NCBI GenBank assembly: GCA_002245135.1
Contig: NGBS01000001.1
Span: 434,001 to 498,000 of the forward strand
DNA: 64,000 bases
DNA from: Proteromonas lacertae
Lineage: Eukaryota; Sar; Bigyra; Opalinata; Proteromonadidae
Reading direction: 5' to 3'
Below the pieces are notes generated by a model. That model was not told the DNA's origin. It searched no databases and was given only the letters and a program-made list of their open reading frames with translations. Of this stretch, positions 1-14,669 are shown piece after piece (positions within the stretch are counted from its first letter, which is position 1; each line of letters starts with the position of its first letter). Made by a program: the position numbers and the translations under genes.

Positions 1-350
1 ATCATATTAATTAGTTTGTTGAATCAAATAAACAGGGAGGAACAAGATTTATCGCTGACTTAGTAGAAGGATTGAAATCCTACTTCAATAAAGCATTACC
101 ACTAATTCTACTCTATAAATCAGAAAGACATCAATATGAACAATTTCAAAACTCAATACCGTCATCTATATATGGAGCAGAACATTTTTTTAGATTATTT
201 GTAAAGTTGCCTGAATTAATACAAAATTATAAAGGAATGACAAATAAAGAATTGCAATTGCTACTTAGAGCATTTTTAGACATTTTAAATTTTATTAATA
301 AAAAAGAAGCGTATTTCATTACTAAATCTCAATACATTTCTTTAGATTGA
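1..350 (+). CDS. EAF3: MRG-domain chromatin protein (MRG15/EAF3-like), C-terminal part
   Basis: This is the C-terminal MRG domain of a MRG15/EAF3-type protein; the 5' part lies outside the window. MRG15/EAF3 proteins are subunits of NuA4-type acetyltransferase and Rpd3S/Sin3 deacetylase complexes, and the MRG domain is their protein-docking module. A 22-nt intron (14-35) precedes the exon that opens with GTRFIADLVEGL. The family signature follows as LPLILLYKSERHQYEQ, then PSSIYGAEHFFRLFVKLPEL, then LLRAFLDILNFINKKEAYF, and the protein ends about 15 residues later at TGA. The chromodomain expected at the N-terminus cannot be seen here. The gene is convergent with the next one, with about 100 bp between their stops. 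I am confident of the family, not of the orthologue. Confidence 0.85.
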
Positions 351-448
351 TAAATATTGATAATATTATTGTGTTGTTGTTAAAAAAAACATATAATTTA
401 TTGAAAAAAATCATTTCTTTACATTACATAAAAACATATAAATCACTA

Positions 449-1059
449 TTACAATTTCAAAGATTCTCTTGTAGCATCATCTAATGAAATATCATCATAA
501 CCAGTAGCAACTAAATCTCTGTTTTGTAAAAGAACTAGAAAACGCAAACAAGGAACTGTATATCTAAGTAGTTGAACAATTGGAACAAGTAACTCTTCAT
601 ACTATATTTATATATATTATTATTTCTCTCTATATATACATATTCATCATTCAAGGCATGAAACCATAATATAACAAAACATAACAGCGATAAAGATCCA
701 GTTGAAATATAAAGCATAGATATAGGAGATGTTAGAGGCTACAACAAAAATATATCAATATTCAATATAAATACTTGTTGTGTCGATAGAAAATAAAGTA
801 TGATTTCGATTAATAACGAGATTGTCAAGAATGCTTCACAATAAACAAACAGATTGTAATGAATTGGTCTATTATACTAATAATATAATAAAATACTTCC
901 CACTCGAGTAAAACACCCACACAATCACTATGAAACTAAGAATAACTGTAAACAGGGAATATATGTTGTTGCATGATGAAAATTCGATCTAATTTTATTA
1001 CTAAGAATAGAAGTATATACTCTAGCAGATATTACCTTTATAAATTCAGATAAAGACAT
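449..1059 (-). CDS. Small four-helix membrane protein resembling a voltage-sensor domain
   Basis: My exon model starts with MSLSEFIKVISAR and has four introns of 28 to 38 nt, giving roughly 175 residues. Four hydrophobic segments are visible: FTVILSFIVIVWVF; FLTISLLIEIILYFL, with an acidic residue inside it; MLYISTGSLSLLCFVILWFH; and a last segment around LLRYTVPCLRFLVLL with arginines spaced along it. That layout (acidic second helix, arginine-bearing fourth helix) resembles S1 to S4 of voltage-sensor domains such as Hv1 or VSP. The S4 repeat is weak and the usual acidic residue at the start of S3 is not obvious, so this is a suggestion only. No pore helices, phosphatase domain or signal peptide are visible. 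The C-terminal tail is short and acidic. It could instead be an unrelated four-pass protein. Confidence 0.5.
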
Positions 1060-1264
1060 GTGTCCTCTTTAAATATATCATCCAAATGTATACCTTGGAG
1101 ATGGCAAATAAGAATAATTTATTGGTTTAACCATTTCATTAACAGGTTGCATTAAAAAAAGGAAATATTTTTTGATAATTACAAGCTTTATTTGATCAAA
1201 ATGAAATTACTATTTTTTGAAATAACTGAATAGAAACAAATATAAAACAGATACTAATAGTATT

Positions 1265-4200
1265 TTAATAGTTATATATTCCAAACATGCCAAATTCAAT
1301 TGCTTTTAACATTTTCTCTTTACATTTCTCATAAGTTTCATAAGGAGGTAAATCTATAGTAAAGAAACATGTATGAACTAAAGGTAGCATATCAGTACTT
1401 CCAATAAACATTCTTATTGTAAATTTTTCCTTCCAGACAGCTTGTATTGGTAATCTGTATGATCCAGTTGCAAAGTACAGCCATTTACTTTTTTCAATAT
1501 TAGATAATTCATGCTCAAATATATTCCAAAAGTTTTTAATTACCTGATCATTTTCTTCATAACCTTTATAAACTGTATTTGCTTTTATTATTTTTACATC
1601 TATTTCTGGCTTACCACACACCAAAAGCTCTAATTCTGGATAAGATATTGTGCTTAATACAGCAACTGGTATTACATCTAAGATACCTTTATGAATGTTT
1701 CTAATTTGACTTATAAACTGTCTCTTTCTTAAATTACAGAAACTCGCTATCATATCTGTATCTTTTGTAATTGTAAAGAAACAATTATCTACTGTTTTGT
1801 CAGATATTATTGGCTCTTCTGTTAGATGTGGTTTTATACTGAATTTCTTATGCAATCCTTTTAATCTCATTTCATCTTCAATTTTATCATTTAGACTCTT
1901 TTGTATATCTTTACATTTCTCAATTGATAGTTTATCATACATTGATATATCACTTTCAATCAACTCCAAATTTGGATCATATATTAATTTCCAAATAAAC
2001 TGAGGAAATGGAAATACTAAATTCAATCTATTCCTTATTGAAATACCCATTATTCTTCCTATCTGTCTATATAACTCAGAATATTGAGGTGTTGAAAACA
2101 ATGCATTTGGAATATACAATTCTTCTGAACATGGAATAGTCAGTTTCATATTTGAATGGAATATTTCATCTGAAATTACTGTTAATGCATCTCTAAACAA
2201 ACCACCTTCATCTATACCTACTTGACCTTCATATGTTATTCTAAAACATCTATCATTATTCTGAAATAATGATATTGGTTCATTCGATAATACACGATAT
2301 AATTGAATAAACATACATCTTGATTGAAAAGGGTTTGAAACAGTGTTATCATGATCAATATTTGCTATATAAGAATTTAGGGATATATCTTTTGCTTGAG
2401 TCTTTGATTGGTATGAAGAGAGTAATCTAACTACAATATTTTCACGATCTTTGAATGGTATATACTTCATTCCTTCTTTTAAATAATTACCAAACGAAAA
2501 TTCATAATTTAATGATATATCTACAAAATCAGCAATATTTGTCCACACTTTATGGTATAAATTCAAAAGACCAATATATAAATTAATCTCTCTTATATTT
2601 CCATACTCTATTCTCAATTCTGACAATTTAAAATTGTTTCTAAGCGAACAGAATTCCAAGCGCCCATCACAATCATTTACCAATCTCTGTATTTCTTTAT
2701 CAAAGTAGGTTTCTTTTCTCATTTTTTTCATATTGTTATGCACTTCAATCATATTGTTATGTACTTCCATTGTATTATCATTAATAAACCTATCAATTTG
2801 TTCTTGTTTCAATTTTGCCTCATGTTTATGCACACACACAATTGATAATTCCAATTCTAATTCTTCAAATTCATTTCTATGACTCTCAGGTAATAATACA
2901 GCAAATGAAAATTGAGAAAATGGTATATTATCTAATATTTTTGTATTATTTGATTCATATTTTATCATTATTCTATCTTTACAATAAGTAATACATTCAA
3001 ATGGGGATGGAATATGACTTGGTTTATCAATTATGAAAGTAAATGAATCATTATCATCAAACTTGTTTGAAAAGTCTTTTTGATACACTTCAATATATTT
3101 TTCTTTAAATGTGTCGGAATCTTTACAACTATTAATATTTTTCTTTTCCTCTCTAATTATTCCTGATATAACAGAAGATATTGTTATTTCTGGATTGCCT
3201 TTTTCTTTAAGAATTGTGATAAAATCATAAGGATATACACTATTAATCCAAGCTGTTAAATTCAGGCTATGTTTAAAGTATCTTTGATTATCTTCATCAT
3301 CATCTAATTTTTGGATGAAATATTTGTGAAATGGAATAAAATATCTAAAATATTCTCTAAAACTATCAGCTGTTGTATCTTTCAAAATAGGCTCAAAGAA
3401 TCTAGAACATTGAATTTGATTATTTACTATGTTAGTTATATGAACTTGAATCTCTCCACACAATTTATATTCTATATACAACAATATAAATAATTACAAT
3501 ATATACTTAATGGAACAAGTCTTTTATATTTGTTATAATCTTCAAATACTTTGTATATATCTTTTAAAGAATCGTTAAACATTTTTATATCTTCATTTCC
3601 TCTCATGATATATATTTTTTCTTCCACATGACTATCTTCAGGAACTCTATTTGCTTTTCTATAAGATTGTATTAATATTGATGGTTCTGATAATATGATA
3701 ATCAACATCTTCAAATGCTCCATTGTACCAAATCTTACTATTTCTTTCATTATTGTTTCAAAACACTATTTATAGATAATATGGTATAATAATATACTTT
3801 AATAATATATCCTGAATGTCTTTCAATTATTTCTTCTTTCTTTTCTAACAGTTTTGTACTATAAATATTTTCAAAGAATGTTTCTACAATCCATAAACCA
3901 TATGATAAATGTGGTATAGATAAAATATCATATGGAGATTCCCATTTTCTATTATATAATTCGTAAACATCACAATTAAAATATCCACATCCTGTTAATC
4001 TTTTTTCTCTTATATATTCTATTGTTACATAATTACCATATATTATATATGTTCCTAAATGATCTCCAAATAAGACATGCTTTTGATATTCGCCTTGTAT
4101 TCTAATACAACATTCATTCCTTTCACCCAATTTAGAATTATAGAATTTCAATAATAGTCTATTACTATCAGGATTGATATTATTACGATTAGTATGTTCA

Positions 4201-7200
4201 ATTGTTTTACATATTGTTTCTTGAATGTCACAATTCTTATCTGGTATATGTGAAATATTTTCTATCAATCTCACTTTGGTTGTATCATCATTAAATGAAC
4301 AATTCATCAATAAATGCTTAAATAACTCTTTCAATATTTCATTACAACAATCCATATTATCCAAAGAATAGAGATAATTTAAAAAATTCTTTCCTTTATT
4401 ATATAGTGGTATTAAATCAAGAATATGAGTAAACATATCAGACGTTTGATACATTATATATTTTCTTAATGATATTGTGTTTTCATACACATCATTATTC
4501 TCATTATTCTCACCGTTTTCTTCTTTTTTATCATCCACATCCACTCCTTCTCGATCACTATTATCTGTATAATTGTGATTACTAAGAATGGATGATGGTC
4601 CCATTTCTTTTTTTGTATTCATTGTTAAATCTTCATCTGTTACTATTACTTTTAATTCTATTATGTCATAAGAAAATATTTTATCAATTAAATAGGTTGA
4701 GTATTGTCTAAGCATACATTTTCCTAATGCCAAACCTTGAGCAATTAATATATTCTTTGGATTCTCAATATAATTAGCCAAATTCTCTGGAATAATATCA
4801 TAATGAAGTAAACCAGCTATTACAAATGATAATAAAGTTTAATATACTCTTCGTGTTGATATATCTCACAACCAATACAGTTTCACAACTACTAATCTGG
4901 CCTAATCCTTCATTCAATTTAATTACATCATATTGTTTTAACTTTGACACAGCTTTCTTTCCATCATCATTTTCAATATTTATTACTGTTCTCCCAAATG
5001 TTAAATAAGAAATAGTAGGAAATTGATTATTCAAAGAGTCTTTCTTTTTATTTTCAGGTATAGGTGAAACAAAAATATTCTTAGCGACAGATACAATTCT
5101 TCCTATTAATCTTGATGAGTCAACAATAATAGTTGAATTTTTTAATGGTTCTATATTCTTTAATGTTTTTGGTTTGAAATTATAATAACTATGCCTTGTA
5201 GCTTCTCGAATTGCTTGTAATTGTGTAGCATCTACAATTGATGAACAGCTGAATGAATCATTAACATTCTTCTCAGGACAATTAAAATGCTTATCATCTG
5301 TTATATGTGGTTTTCTATCTCTAATTGGCACTAAGTGCTATAACAACAGATAATAATAATTACATTATATATTATTATACTCTATTGATCTCTACTTCCA
5401 ATGATAACATTTTTCTAAACTCATCTGGATTTTCAATTGCTTTTTGTATCATAAAATCGCTAAAATCTCCAACTTCAGTAACTTCATCAATTGCTTCTTT
5501 TGATATTTTGATATTCTCTTCATTAATAAAAGGTTTGTATGAATAATTATAATAAGTGTATAATTCACATATTACCTGACTAATTATTACCTCTAAATCT
5601 TCTGAACAAATATGAGGATATCTATTCAGTTTGGTCATCTTAAATAACTCCTAATAAAAATAAAGCATATACTGTTTATACTTCTATTGATTTCTCCAAA
5701 CATTTTAAACACTCTACTCTTCCAGATTGATATTTCAAGCATTTCAGAATAGTGCATTTCAATAGCATCTTCTGTAGTGATTCAGCTGCACTGGAGCATA
5801 ATACTACATCGTTTAATTTTCTATTTATTATCTATTTCAATTAACATATAAGATATAATACGTCTTTAATAGTATCTCTTTTAAAAAAATCAGGTAAGTA
5901 TCTAATTTGATTCATTTCATATGGAATTACATCCTCAAATTTAATCTCAAGTGGATGATCTAAATCATCTTGGCCAAATACTACCATCAACATTTTTGTC
6001 TTAAAATTCAATTCAACTATTCTGGCAATATCTTTTGTTTGTTTAAGCTGTACACTTCCTCCTTCACAATATGTTTGATTATAGCCTCCTAAAACACTAA
6101 ATATACCGTATACATATTTTGTTTGATTCAACTTCATCATTTTTTACTATTTCTATATACTTCACAAATGAATCTAAAATATGATGCTATTCAATAGATA
6201 TTGTATAAGTAATATGATGATATGATATACTTTATTAGCGTATTTGTGAATTAATTTGATTATCTGATAATTTCTTGCTTCTTTAACATGAGACATGAAT
6301 ACTTCATGTATATCTGAATCATCTTTTGGAGGAATCATTAAATTTGAAATTGTATTAATAAAAATAAAAACAATTTCTTCGAAAAAATTTCCTTTTCCTA
6401 CTTTATACATATTCATTTTTCCTTCTTCAACTTTATTCTCTTCATATTTTGCATGTTTATCCAAAATATCCATCCATTTGCCAAGTGTTAAAAATAATGC
6501 TCTATTTAATTCTGGTCCAGCATACTTAAGTATGTATTTTAGATTGTCCAGCATAGTATTTTCTTCATGTACTTCTTCAAACATTTTTACATAATTTATT
6601 TCTTTACATCTTTCCATGATTATTGATCTAATTCGTTAAAAAAAATAGAAATGATTAATATACAAATTGTATAACTCATTACAGCAATGTTGTTCTGCAA
6701 GATATCTTCCATAATTGTATTGTTGATATTTTTTACCCTTTTCGTGCAATACCTCATCAATTTCTTTACATAAATGTTCTATTTTATTCACTTTATTTTC
6801 ATTAAAAATATCTCTTAATGGTTTTATGAGTGATATGAAACTATTCGCATACCTTGCAGTATATTTTATAATTTTATAACTAAAAGCAATACTAGTGTAA
6901 CAAAAATCTTCATTGTTCTCATTTTCATCATCATATTTAAAAGATAATTGTTTAGAACATAATTCGTTTAACATTTTTTCATACTTTATTATAAATTTCT
7001 CTTCTTTTATGTTTGGTATTGGAACTTCATATTTACCTTTATCTTCACCTTCAAATATATCAATATCAGTTGATACTTTAGTAATTTCACGAAGTTCTGA
7101 ATGAACCAAGTTGTAATATGCTAAACATAAAGGCAGTTGGCTAATTGGTGGAAGATATCTTATATTCCATATTTTGTATATATCATATTTTGATTCATTG

Positions 7201-10200
7201 AGAGAACACATTATTAGGTGTTGAATATGTTTTTAGATCATCAAATATTCCTGACTTTTTTAATTCTTCATAATCATTTTCTGTATAATCTAATGTTATA
7301 TCAAGAATTGCAGCAGAAAACAATGAAGGAAAGAAATTATTTTCAGAATCGTTAGTTTTTTTCTTACCCATACAAGCACTTGACATTTTAGCTATCCCTT
7401 TTAATGAATTAAACCTAGAATAATTAATACACAAAAGTATTATATTTATACAATTTCCAATATTCTTCTGTTACACTGTTACACTCATCTCTTTTACAAC
7501 CTCTAATGTTGCATAGGAAATGATGAATACTATAGATTGAATCATTTAGGACTATTTGAGTTAATATTGGCTATTATAAACAATTAGATTATTAATATAC
7601 AGCTAAATGCTGGAACTAAAATTCTTATTATTGAGAAGATAGCTGCTTTTGACTTGATTTTTTCACAACAATCCTTGATTACAGAGATTCCATAACTTCT
7701 ATCCTCAGCTCTTTCTGTTCTTATATTCACAGCTTTCTCAATCTTTTCTTTCATATCATTATCATACATTATTAAATTACTCCAAACATACATAAGCCAT
7801 TCTTCAATTTTCTTACTATTAGTAGAATTATGTATATCAGGTTTAAATGTTGAGTAAAAATCAATTGCATTTTTTAACTAATAAAAATATATACAGAAAC
7901 AATACCTTTTCTATACCATTCACATTATCTTTATTATCGATGAAATACTTTGAAACATTGTTAATCATCTAGTACATAAACAAATAAGTATCATTATACA
8001 TGATTATTAAGTAAGTTACATAATACTCTTTTGTCTTCTTCTTCAAGTCTTTTAGATATTTCTTCACCTTCAAATAACTTACATAAATACTTTTTATCAT
8101 CAAACTGATTCTTATTATAACAATAACAATAAATCATATTATCTAATCAATATAAACATACAAAAATGAATATACAATATTTATCATATATATCTTTATA
8201 TTCATTGTATTTGTATAACATTTTTGTTGTATTATCTTCAATTCTTTGTTTCATATCAGTTTCACATGAGTCACTTTTGTATAATGAATTATTCAAAAAG
8301 TTTTCTATTTCCTGTTCTTTATACTTCTCTGAATCACAACCTTTTATTACTCTAAAACATAAATACTTCAAAACATTACACAATTCATTTTCCATTATAA
8401 TGTGAGATGGAATTTCTTCTGCAAAATTTGGATCAGGACCTATATTTCATATTAAAAAAAAAGTATTTATACTTTCATTTGTTATTGATATTTCAATATT
8501 ACCTTTTAAATAAATTAAAAGAATATATTTCCCTTTGTTAACATCTCGTCCTAGTTCATTTACATTGAATATATCATCTGATTCTATACCATTCACAAAT
8601 AACTTCAATATTCCATTTCTTAAATCAGAAATACATCTAATTTTCATACCACTTTCCAGATGAATTGGTTTTCTTACATTTGATTGAAGTCGATTGTTTA
8701 TCCACATAGATCCATCACTGCAATAACAATAATCACCTGTAGGTGCTTTAATAGTATCATTAGTTATTTCTGATTTAATTATACTAAAAGCAATTTCACT
8801 TTCTCTTCTACATTTATTAATATATATTACATGTGAAAAATATAACCCTTTTTTATTAGTACCACTTGGTGATTGAATAGAATAACACTTCCATATTGAA
8901 GTATCATTTTCACATATAAATCTTGCTTCTTGAAGCTCTTCAACATTTTTATAATTATAATGTTTTTCCCTAAAATTTCTATCTTCTAACTGTTTCTTAA
9001 GTATTTCATCATCCAATAATATTGGTCTAAAGTATGCTACAATAGGATAAAAATCATTAGTAGGAACAATAAAAACTGTAGCTACGCCATAACTGAATTT
9101 GCATTTAGAATTAATGAAATGTGGTTCACACAACTCAACAAATTCTTCATGATACTTAATAAATTCTTTATTTCTTATATCATTCCAATAATCTCCATAT
9201 CTAGTTTCTCTTGAAGTAATTGTATACTTCTTATCTTTCATTAAACGAATAATTGACACAGTTTCATAAGCATATCTATATATATAGTAAGATAAATTTA
9301 GATTATATATATACCCATATTCATCAATTGGAGAATTAGAATCACAATTAATCTTACATATAACTTCATTATTTTCATTTCTCAGTAGTATAATGTGATT
9401 ATCATTCAATGCTTTTGAATTATCTTCTTGGTTTGTCATGACATAACGACCAATGCTGAAAACCATTAAATTCTGTTTAGGAATAAAACTATAACCAACT
9501 TCACCATCGTAATTATTTCTAAGACATTTTGTTGCATTATTTATGGAGGTTAATATATTTCTAGGTGGGAAATCAAATTGACTACTTGACCAATATAATT
9601 CAAGAAATTTCAAATATTTCTCACTCTCCTATATATATATATATATATTTAATCTATACTATATTATCTTTAACTTCATTAATCTTTTCATCATACAATA
9701 TGACAAAACTATGTAATTCTTCAATCATTCTCCTAATACAATCGTTGAAAGAATAATCATCGCTTTTAATATATTTACATAAATAATCACATAATTCAAT
9801 CACTATAGGAATATAGAAATGAATTTTTGTCTTTTTCTCCTTTACATTTCTATTGATTATATCATATATTTTCACATCATTGAGTTTATGCATAACAATA
9901 ACAAAATAATTTGATAATATTTCCTCTCTTAGGTCAATATCATCCAAATAATTACAGTAAGATAATTGAACTTGTTGCAGTTTTAATAGAAACTTTGAAA
10001 ATCTCACTTTCATTGTTTTTATTACAATTTCATTTGCTTCATATTCCATTTCTATAACAGATTTATGATATGCATTAAACAGCTTGTTCCACAAATCAAT
10101 ATATTTTTTATTTAATATAACTTTATTATCATCATTCTCAAACATTAAAACAAGAAGATGAGGTGTTTTCATTATTTCATCTAAAAACATATTAAAGAAA

Positions 10201-12855
10201 ATTACATTCTTTGCATCAAGTGCTCTTTCTGATATAAAATCTAAACGTTCAACTACAGATGGAAACAGATACACAATCCCATTAGCAAACATATCTACTA
10301 AAGATTTTGTCAATATTCTTGTAGGTTTTTCAAATTCTTTTAATGCTTCATTTAGTAAACGTATTATCTTTTTTGTCAGGATAAATCTATTTGTATCATA
10401 ATCTAAAACCCAAAATCCATAATCAATTGGATTTAGATTATTGTATGAAATATGCTTGAAATAATTACCAAATATATGAATGACTTGATTCTTCATTTCT
10501 GTATTATAAAGATCCATTAACAATTCTATACACTCATTTGTCAAATCTAACCAATTGATTGTAATATCATACTTTATTAATTCACAATAACTACTATTAC
10601 TGACTAGATCAATAAGAGAAAGTATCTAAATAATAAATAATAATATATATATATATATATGAATAAAAAATACATAAGCTTCATCACCTTTGTTTTTATT
10701 ACCAACAGTTTTAAATTGAAGATAGTCTGTTTCTTTCATCAGATGACAATTCTTACATATAACTCTCAATGCTTTATATGACTTTTCAGATTTTTTGTTA
10801 AAACATACTTTGAATGAAATATCTTTGTTTTGTGGTATTTTTATATCAAGAAACAAATTAGATGGTATTTGGTTAATATTTTTTTCTTCTAACACATTAT
10901 CATCACTATCTTCAACTCCTATGAATCATAAATCAGTAATATGTATATACTCAAAATAGCTTCTGTTGGAGTATTATCACTATATAAATAGAAGCAAATT
11001 CCACCAATAAAATGAGTATAATACTGACTATTGAATCTCCATATTCGACTAACAGCATCACCTCTATTCATATTAACATCAAAATATTTAACATTATCAT
11101 ATTGTCCATTAACGTTTGAATCATACAATATTCTTTCACAATTATCATTAATCGTAACAGGATAATTCTGAAAGTCAATGTTCTTTGAGTTATATGGACT
11201 AAAATAAAGTGATATATACTCCACACTACCTTTACTTTGGAATGTAACTATAGGATGTAAATGATCTATATCTTCATTAATTTTGAATATTGGAACAAAT
11301 GGATCATTATTAATAGCAATAAATACATCTTTTGAAATACTATTGTAATAGAAATGTATTTCATCACCAACAACTGGAGGTTTATAACCACACTTTCTTT
11401 CTTCGCCAAGATCAAATAATTCTGATCTGTATAATGAATATAGCCAAAACATATCACTTTTTATATATTGATTATAAAAATAGGGATATTCAGATTTTGT
11501 TAAGCCAATACATATATTATCGCCATTTAAATATTTGAATGTCCAAACATATTTTCCATTATTTATCAGATTAATAGGCAAAAGAGCATAATCATTACTA
11601 TTACTACATCTATTACAATTAATTATATTACCATCATATGCAATTCCAGATGTACAATGAAATATATCAAACTTACAATCTTCCATTATGTATTTGTTAT
11701 AACTGTTATTAACCAGTTTTGTGTAAAAAAATGAGTTTTCAAGATGTTTAATGAATTTTGGTTTTATTTCTTCAATTTCTTTCCTATAATCTTTTAAACA
11801 ATTTACAAACCTCAACGTTGTAATAACTGGAGTTGGATTATACCCTTCATCTGTGTATTTTTTAAAATCCTCTATAAAATCATTCATCTTCTTTTCTGGT
11901 AGTTGAATAATAGATTCATCTTGAGGTAATTGATGTTTTTCAAATAATCTAATATCACAAACTGGACATACTGAATCTACAGTCCTTATATTGAATCTAT
12001 AAATATATGGATTATATATATATATACTCTATTGTATCAGTTACTACATTTATTGGTATAACAATTTCATCTTCTTTCGTATCTTTATGATATGATAATT
12101 TATATCCATTCCAATCAACAATAACTGTAATATCAACAGTGTATGGAGTTCGGTTGAATCTTATCTATAGAAATAAAACATTATAAATTCATATAAACAT
12201 ACATAAACCATATTAACTTCATGCTGATCATTCAACAAACCTTTCCATTGGTATAAACCACTTTCTGGGCTTGAAAAATAATCCCCAATTTTGATTGCCG
12301 AATGATATGTAGATTTATATAAACAAGATGATGAAAATGGAATTATCAGATATGTCATTTTATCTTTAGGAAGAAATTGATTATCTAATCTGGCATATTT
12401 ATTTTTATAAATTCTCTAAGAAAATAGAAACAAAATAGCATACGCCTCCTCCTGAAATGTCACATCTAACAAAATGAGCTTTAGGTGACATTCTATATAT
12501 CATAATAATGTAGATTAGATTGTTGATTATCTCTGACATATCATCAATTGTCTATAACATTTAAAAAAAATATTTATACAGCAAACTCTCTACTACAAGG
12601 AATTTTTCTGATGTACATCCTAGATTGTCTACTTCTTATTAGCAACTCTTGCTTGAATATTTTCTCATCATCTTCATCCTCAAATTCATAGTCTAATAAC
12701 CTTTTATATTTTATTTTTCTTAATAACTTCCTTCCATCAGAGTAAAATGGTTGAAGAACTTGTGTATCACTTAAATTGTTTGTAATCTTATTTGAGACGC
12801 TCAAGTATAATGGATGTAATATTTTAATAGATCTAAAATGTTTATTTCTATCCAT
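1265..12855 (-). CDS. Giant HECT E3 ubiquitin ligase with SPRY-like domains
   Basis: One gene of about 11.6 kb runs from ATG at 12855 to a stop at 1265. It is a chain of exons separated by 20-60 nt introns, and the junctions I checked at both ends and in the middle join in frame. The last ~350 residues form a HECT domain: EGQVGIDEGGLFRDAL, then QIGRIMGISIRNRL, and the catalytic loop VHTCFFTIDLPPYETY. The active-site cysteine codon is 1367-1369, 34 residues from the C-terminus. Two SPRY-like regions lie upstream (about 11.0-11.6 kb and 8.5-8.9 kb), and a CPVC zinc-ligand-like motif sits near 11.97 kb. HECT ligases take ubiquitin from E2 onto this cysteine and pass it to substrates. SPRY plus HECT in a protein of over 3000 residues recalls HERC1 or HECTD4. 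The long middle part has no domain I recognise. It is divergent from LEO1 across 69 bp. Confidence 0.85.
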
Positions 12856-12924
12856 TTTTACATCAAATTATTTTCTATATATTTGAACGACTATAATTTT
12901 GAAACAGTTAATTTTGTATTTTTA

Positions 12925-14091
12925 ATGGTATACTTGCATTATTTTCATTAATACTAGGAAAGCAGTGATGAAGATTTATTTGGATCTGACAATGAAGGAG
13001 ATAATCATACAGCACAACCACAATCACAGACAAACACACAAACTGAGATACAACCATCTCAATCACAACCAGAGATCATAAGTGAAGAGTTTCAATCACA
13101 GTCTCAATCAAGTTTATCACAAAACAATAATATAAAGTATGATTATGTATTGTTATAGAAATTAGTGCTTTGCAAGTTTCCGATGATGATGCTGATTTAT
13201 TTGGTGATGAAGAAGATAATGGTATTCCAGAACAGACAAATATAGAAGATTTTTCTACTAAAGAAGTTATTCCACCTCCTCCATTACCACCAAAGTATTA
13301 TTATTTAGTATATAGTTTTAAAACAACATAGACCCTCTGGACCTTCCGAGAATTTAAAATCTGCAAGATTAGTGAATTGTACTATGGAAGAAACTCCTGA
13401 ACCAGATAGAAATATTCCAATGCATTTACTATTAGTGTCAAACATATTTGATATCTGTCCAGACGCTTATGATCCAGATACATTTGATGAAGCAGCTGAA
13501 GAGAATAGAGTAACACAGAAGAAGGGAATAGCTGGTTTAGAACATGCAGTAATAAGATATAAATATGCAAAAGATGATGACGGTAGTGTATTACACGATG
13601 CCAAAGGTAATAAAGTGTTAGAGACTAATACAAGAATAGTAAAGTGGGAAGATGGATCATACCAATTACAAATAGGAGAAGAAAGTTATAATTTAGATTT
13701 TGAAGATATATCTTCAGAAAATGGATTTTTGTATGGTTCACAGATAATTAATGCTGAAGGTAATTCTACAACGTATTTAGCAGCAAAAGGACCCATTGAT
13801 TCAAAGATGATTGTTACTCCAGAAAGCGAAGCAAGTTTAGTAAATAAAGTGATTATATATCACTATAAGAATGCTGATTATACACAAGAAATCAATAAGA
13901 ATCAATTAGAACCAGCTATCTATAGTGAATCAAAAATGAAACAACAACAAGAGAAGAGAGATACAACTAAGAGAATGAATAAGAACAGATTATCAAATAG
14001 ATCGAAGAAATCAAAAGCAATAGCTGTAGAAGATATTCAAGTAGATGATGAAGGAGATAGTGACAGTGATGTCTTTTCTGATTCAGATTAA
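12925..14091 (+). CDS. LEO1: LEO1, subunit of the PAF1 transcription elongation complex
   Basis: LEO1 binds RNA polymerase II and nucleosomes as part of the PAF1 complex. The first coding exon is only the ATG (12925-12927), followed by a 30-nt intron. Exons 2 and 3 encode an acidic N-terminal region with two copies of an S-D-rich DLFG motif (SSDEDLFGSDNEGD and SDDDADLFGDEEDN), as in other LEO1 proteins. Exon 4 (from about 13332) carries the conserved core: PMHLLLVSNIFDICPDAYDP, then NTRIVKWEDGSYQLQIGEES, which is the Leo1 signature, then SKMIVTPESEASL. It ends in a basic stretch and an acidic serine-rich tail. The third intron ends at an AG downstream of a nearer TAG, which is needed to keep the frame. 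All introns are under 40 nt. It shares a 69-bp divergent promoter with the HECT gene. Confidence 0.93.
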
Positions 14092-14190
14092 ATTTAAATT
14101 TTTGTATTTTTTCTTCTTAAATGATTAATTTATGAAATTTTCAATAAATTGACAATAAAAAGGTAATAAATAAAATAAAATAAATACATA

Positions 14191-14610
14191 TTATTCACTT
14201 TCATAATACTCATCTTCTGGATTAACATTTTTTCTAGTACACATAGCATATAATGCAAATCCAATTAGTGCTCCTATTACTTTAGGAACCCACCCATATT
14301 TAAATGAAGTAATATTAATTTCATCATTTCCTAGAACAACGATTGAAGGTAATCTAACCATATATCCTAAAATTGATGATTTGATTTGTAAACAAAGATA
14401 CAATGAAAATAAATTGTGTCTTAAATGGATGAGTAAATGTGAAATTATCTAATAAATAATAAAAATTACAAAGATAATATTATACCTATTCCAGAAAATG
14501 AATTATTCAATACTAAATCAATAACTGGATCTGTAGTTATATTATCAATTGAATAAGTCAATATTGAATTATATGATATTAAAACAACATATCGAGGAAA
14601 AGTAGCAAGC

Positions 14611-14669
<59 letters not shown>

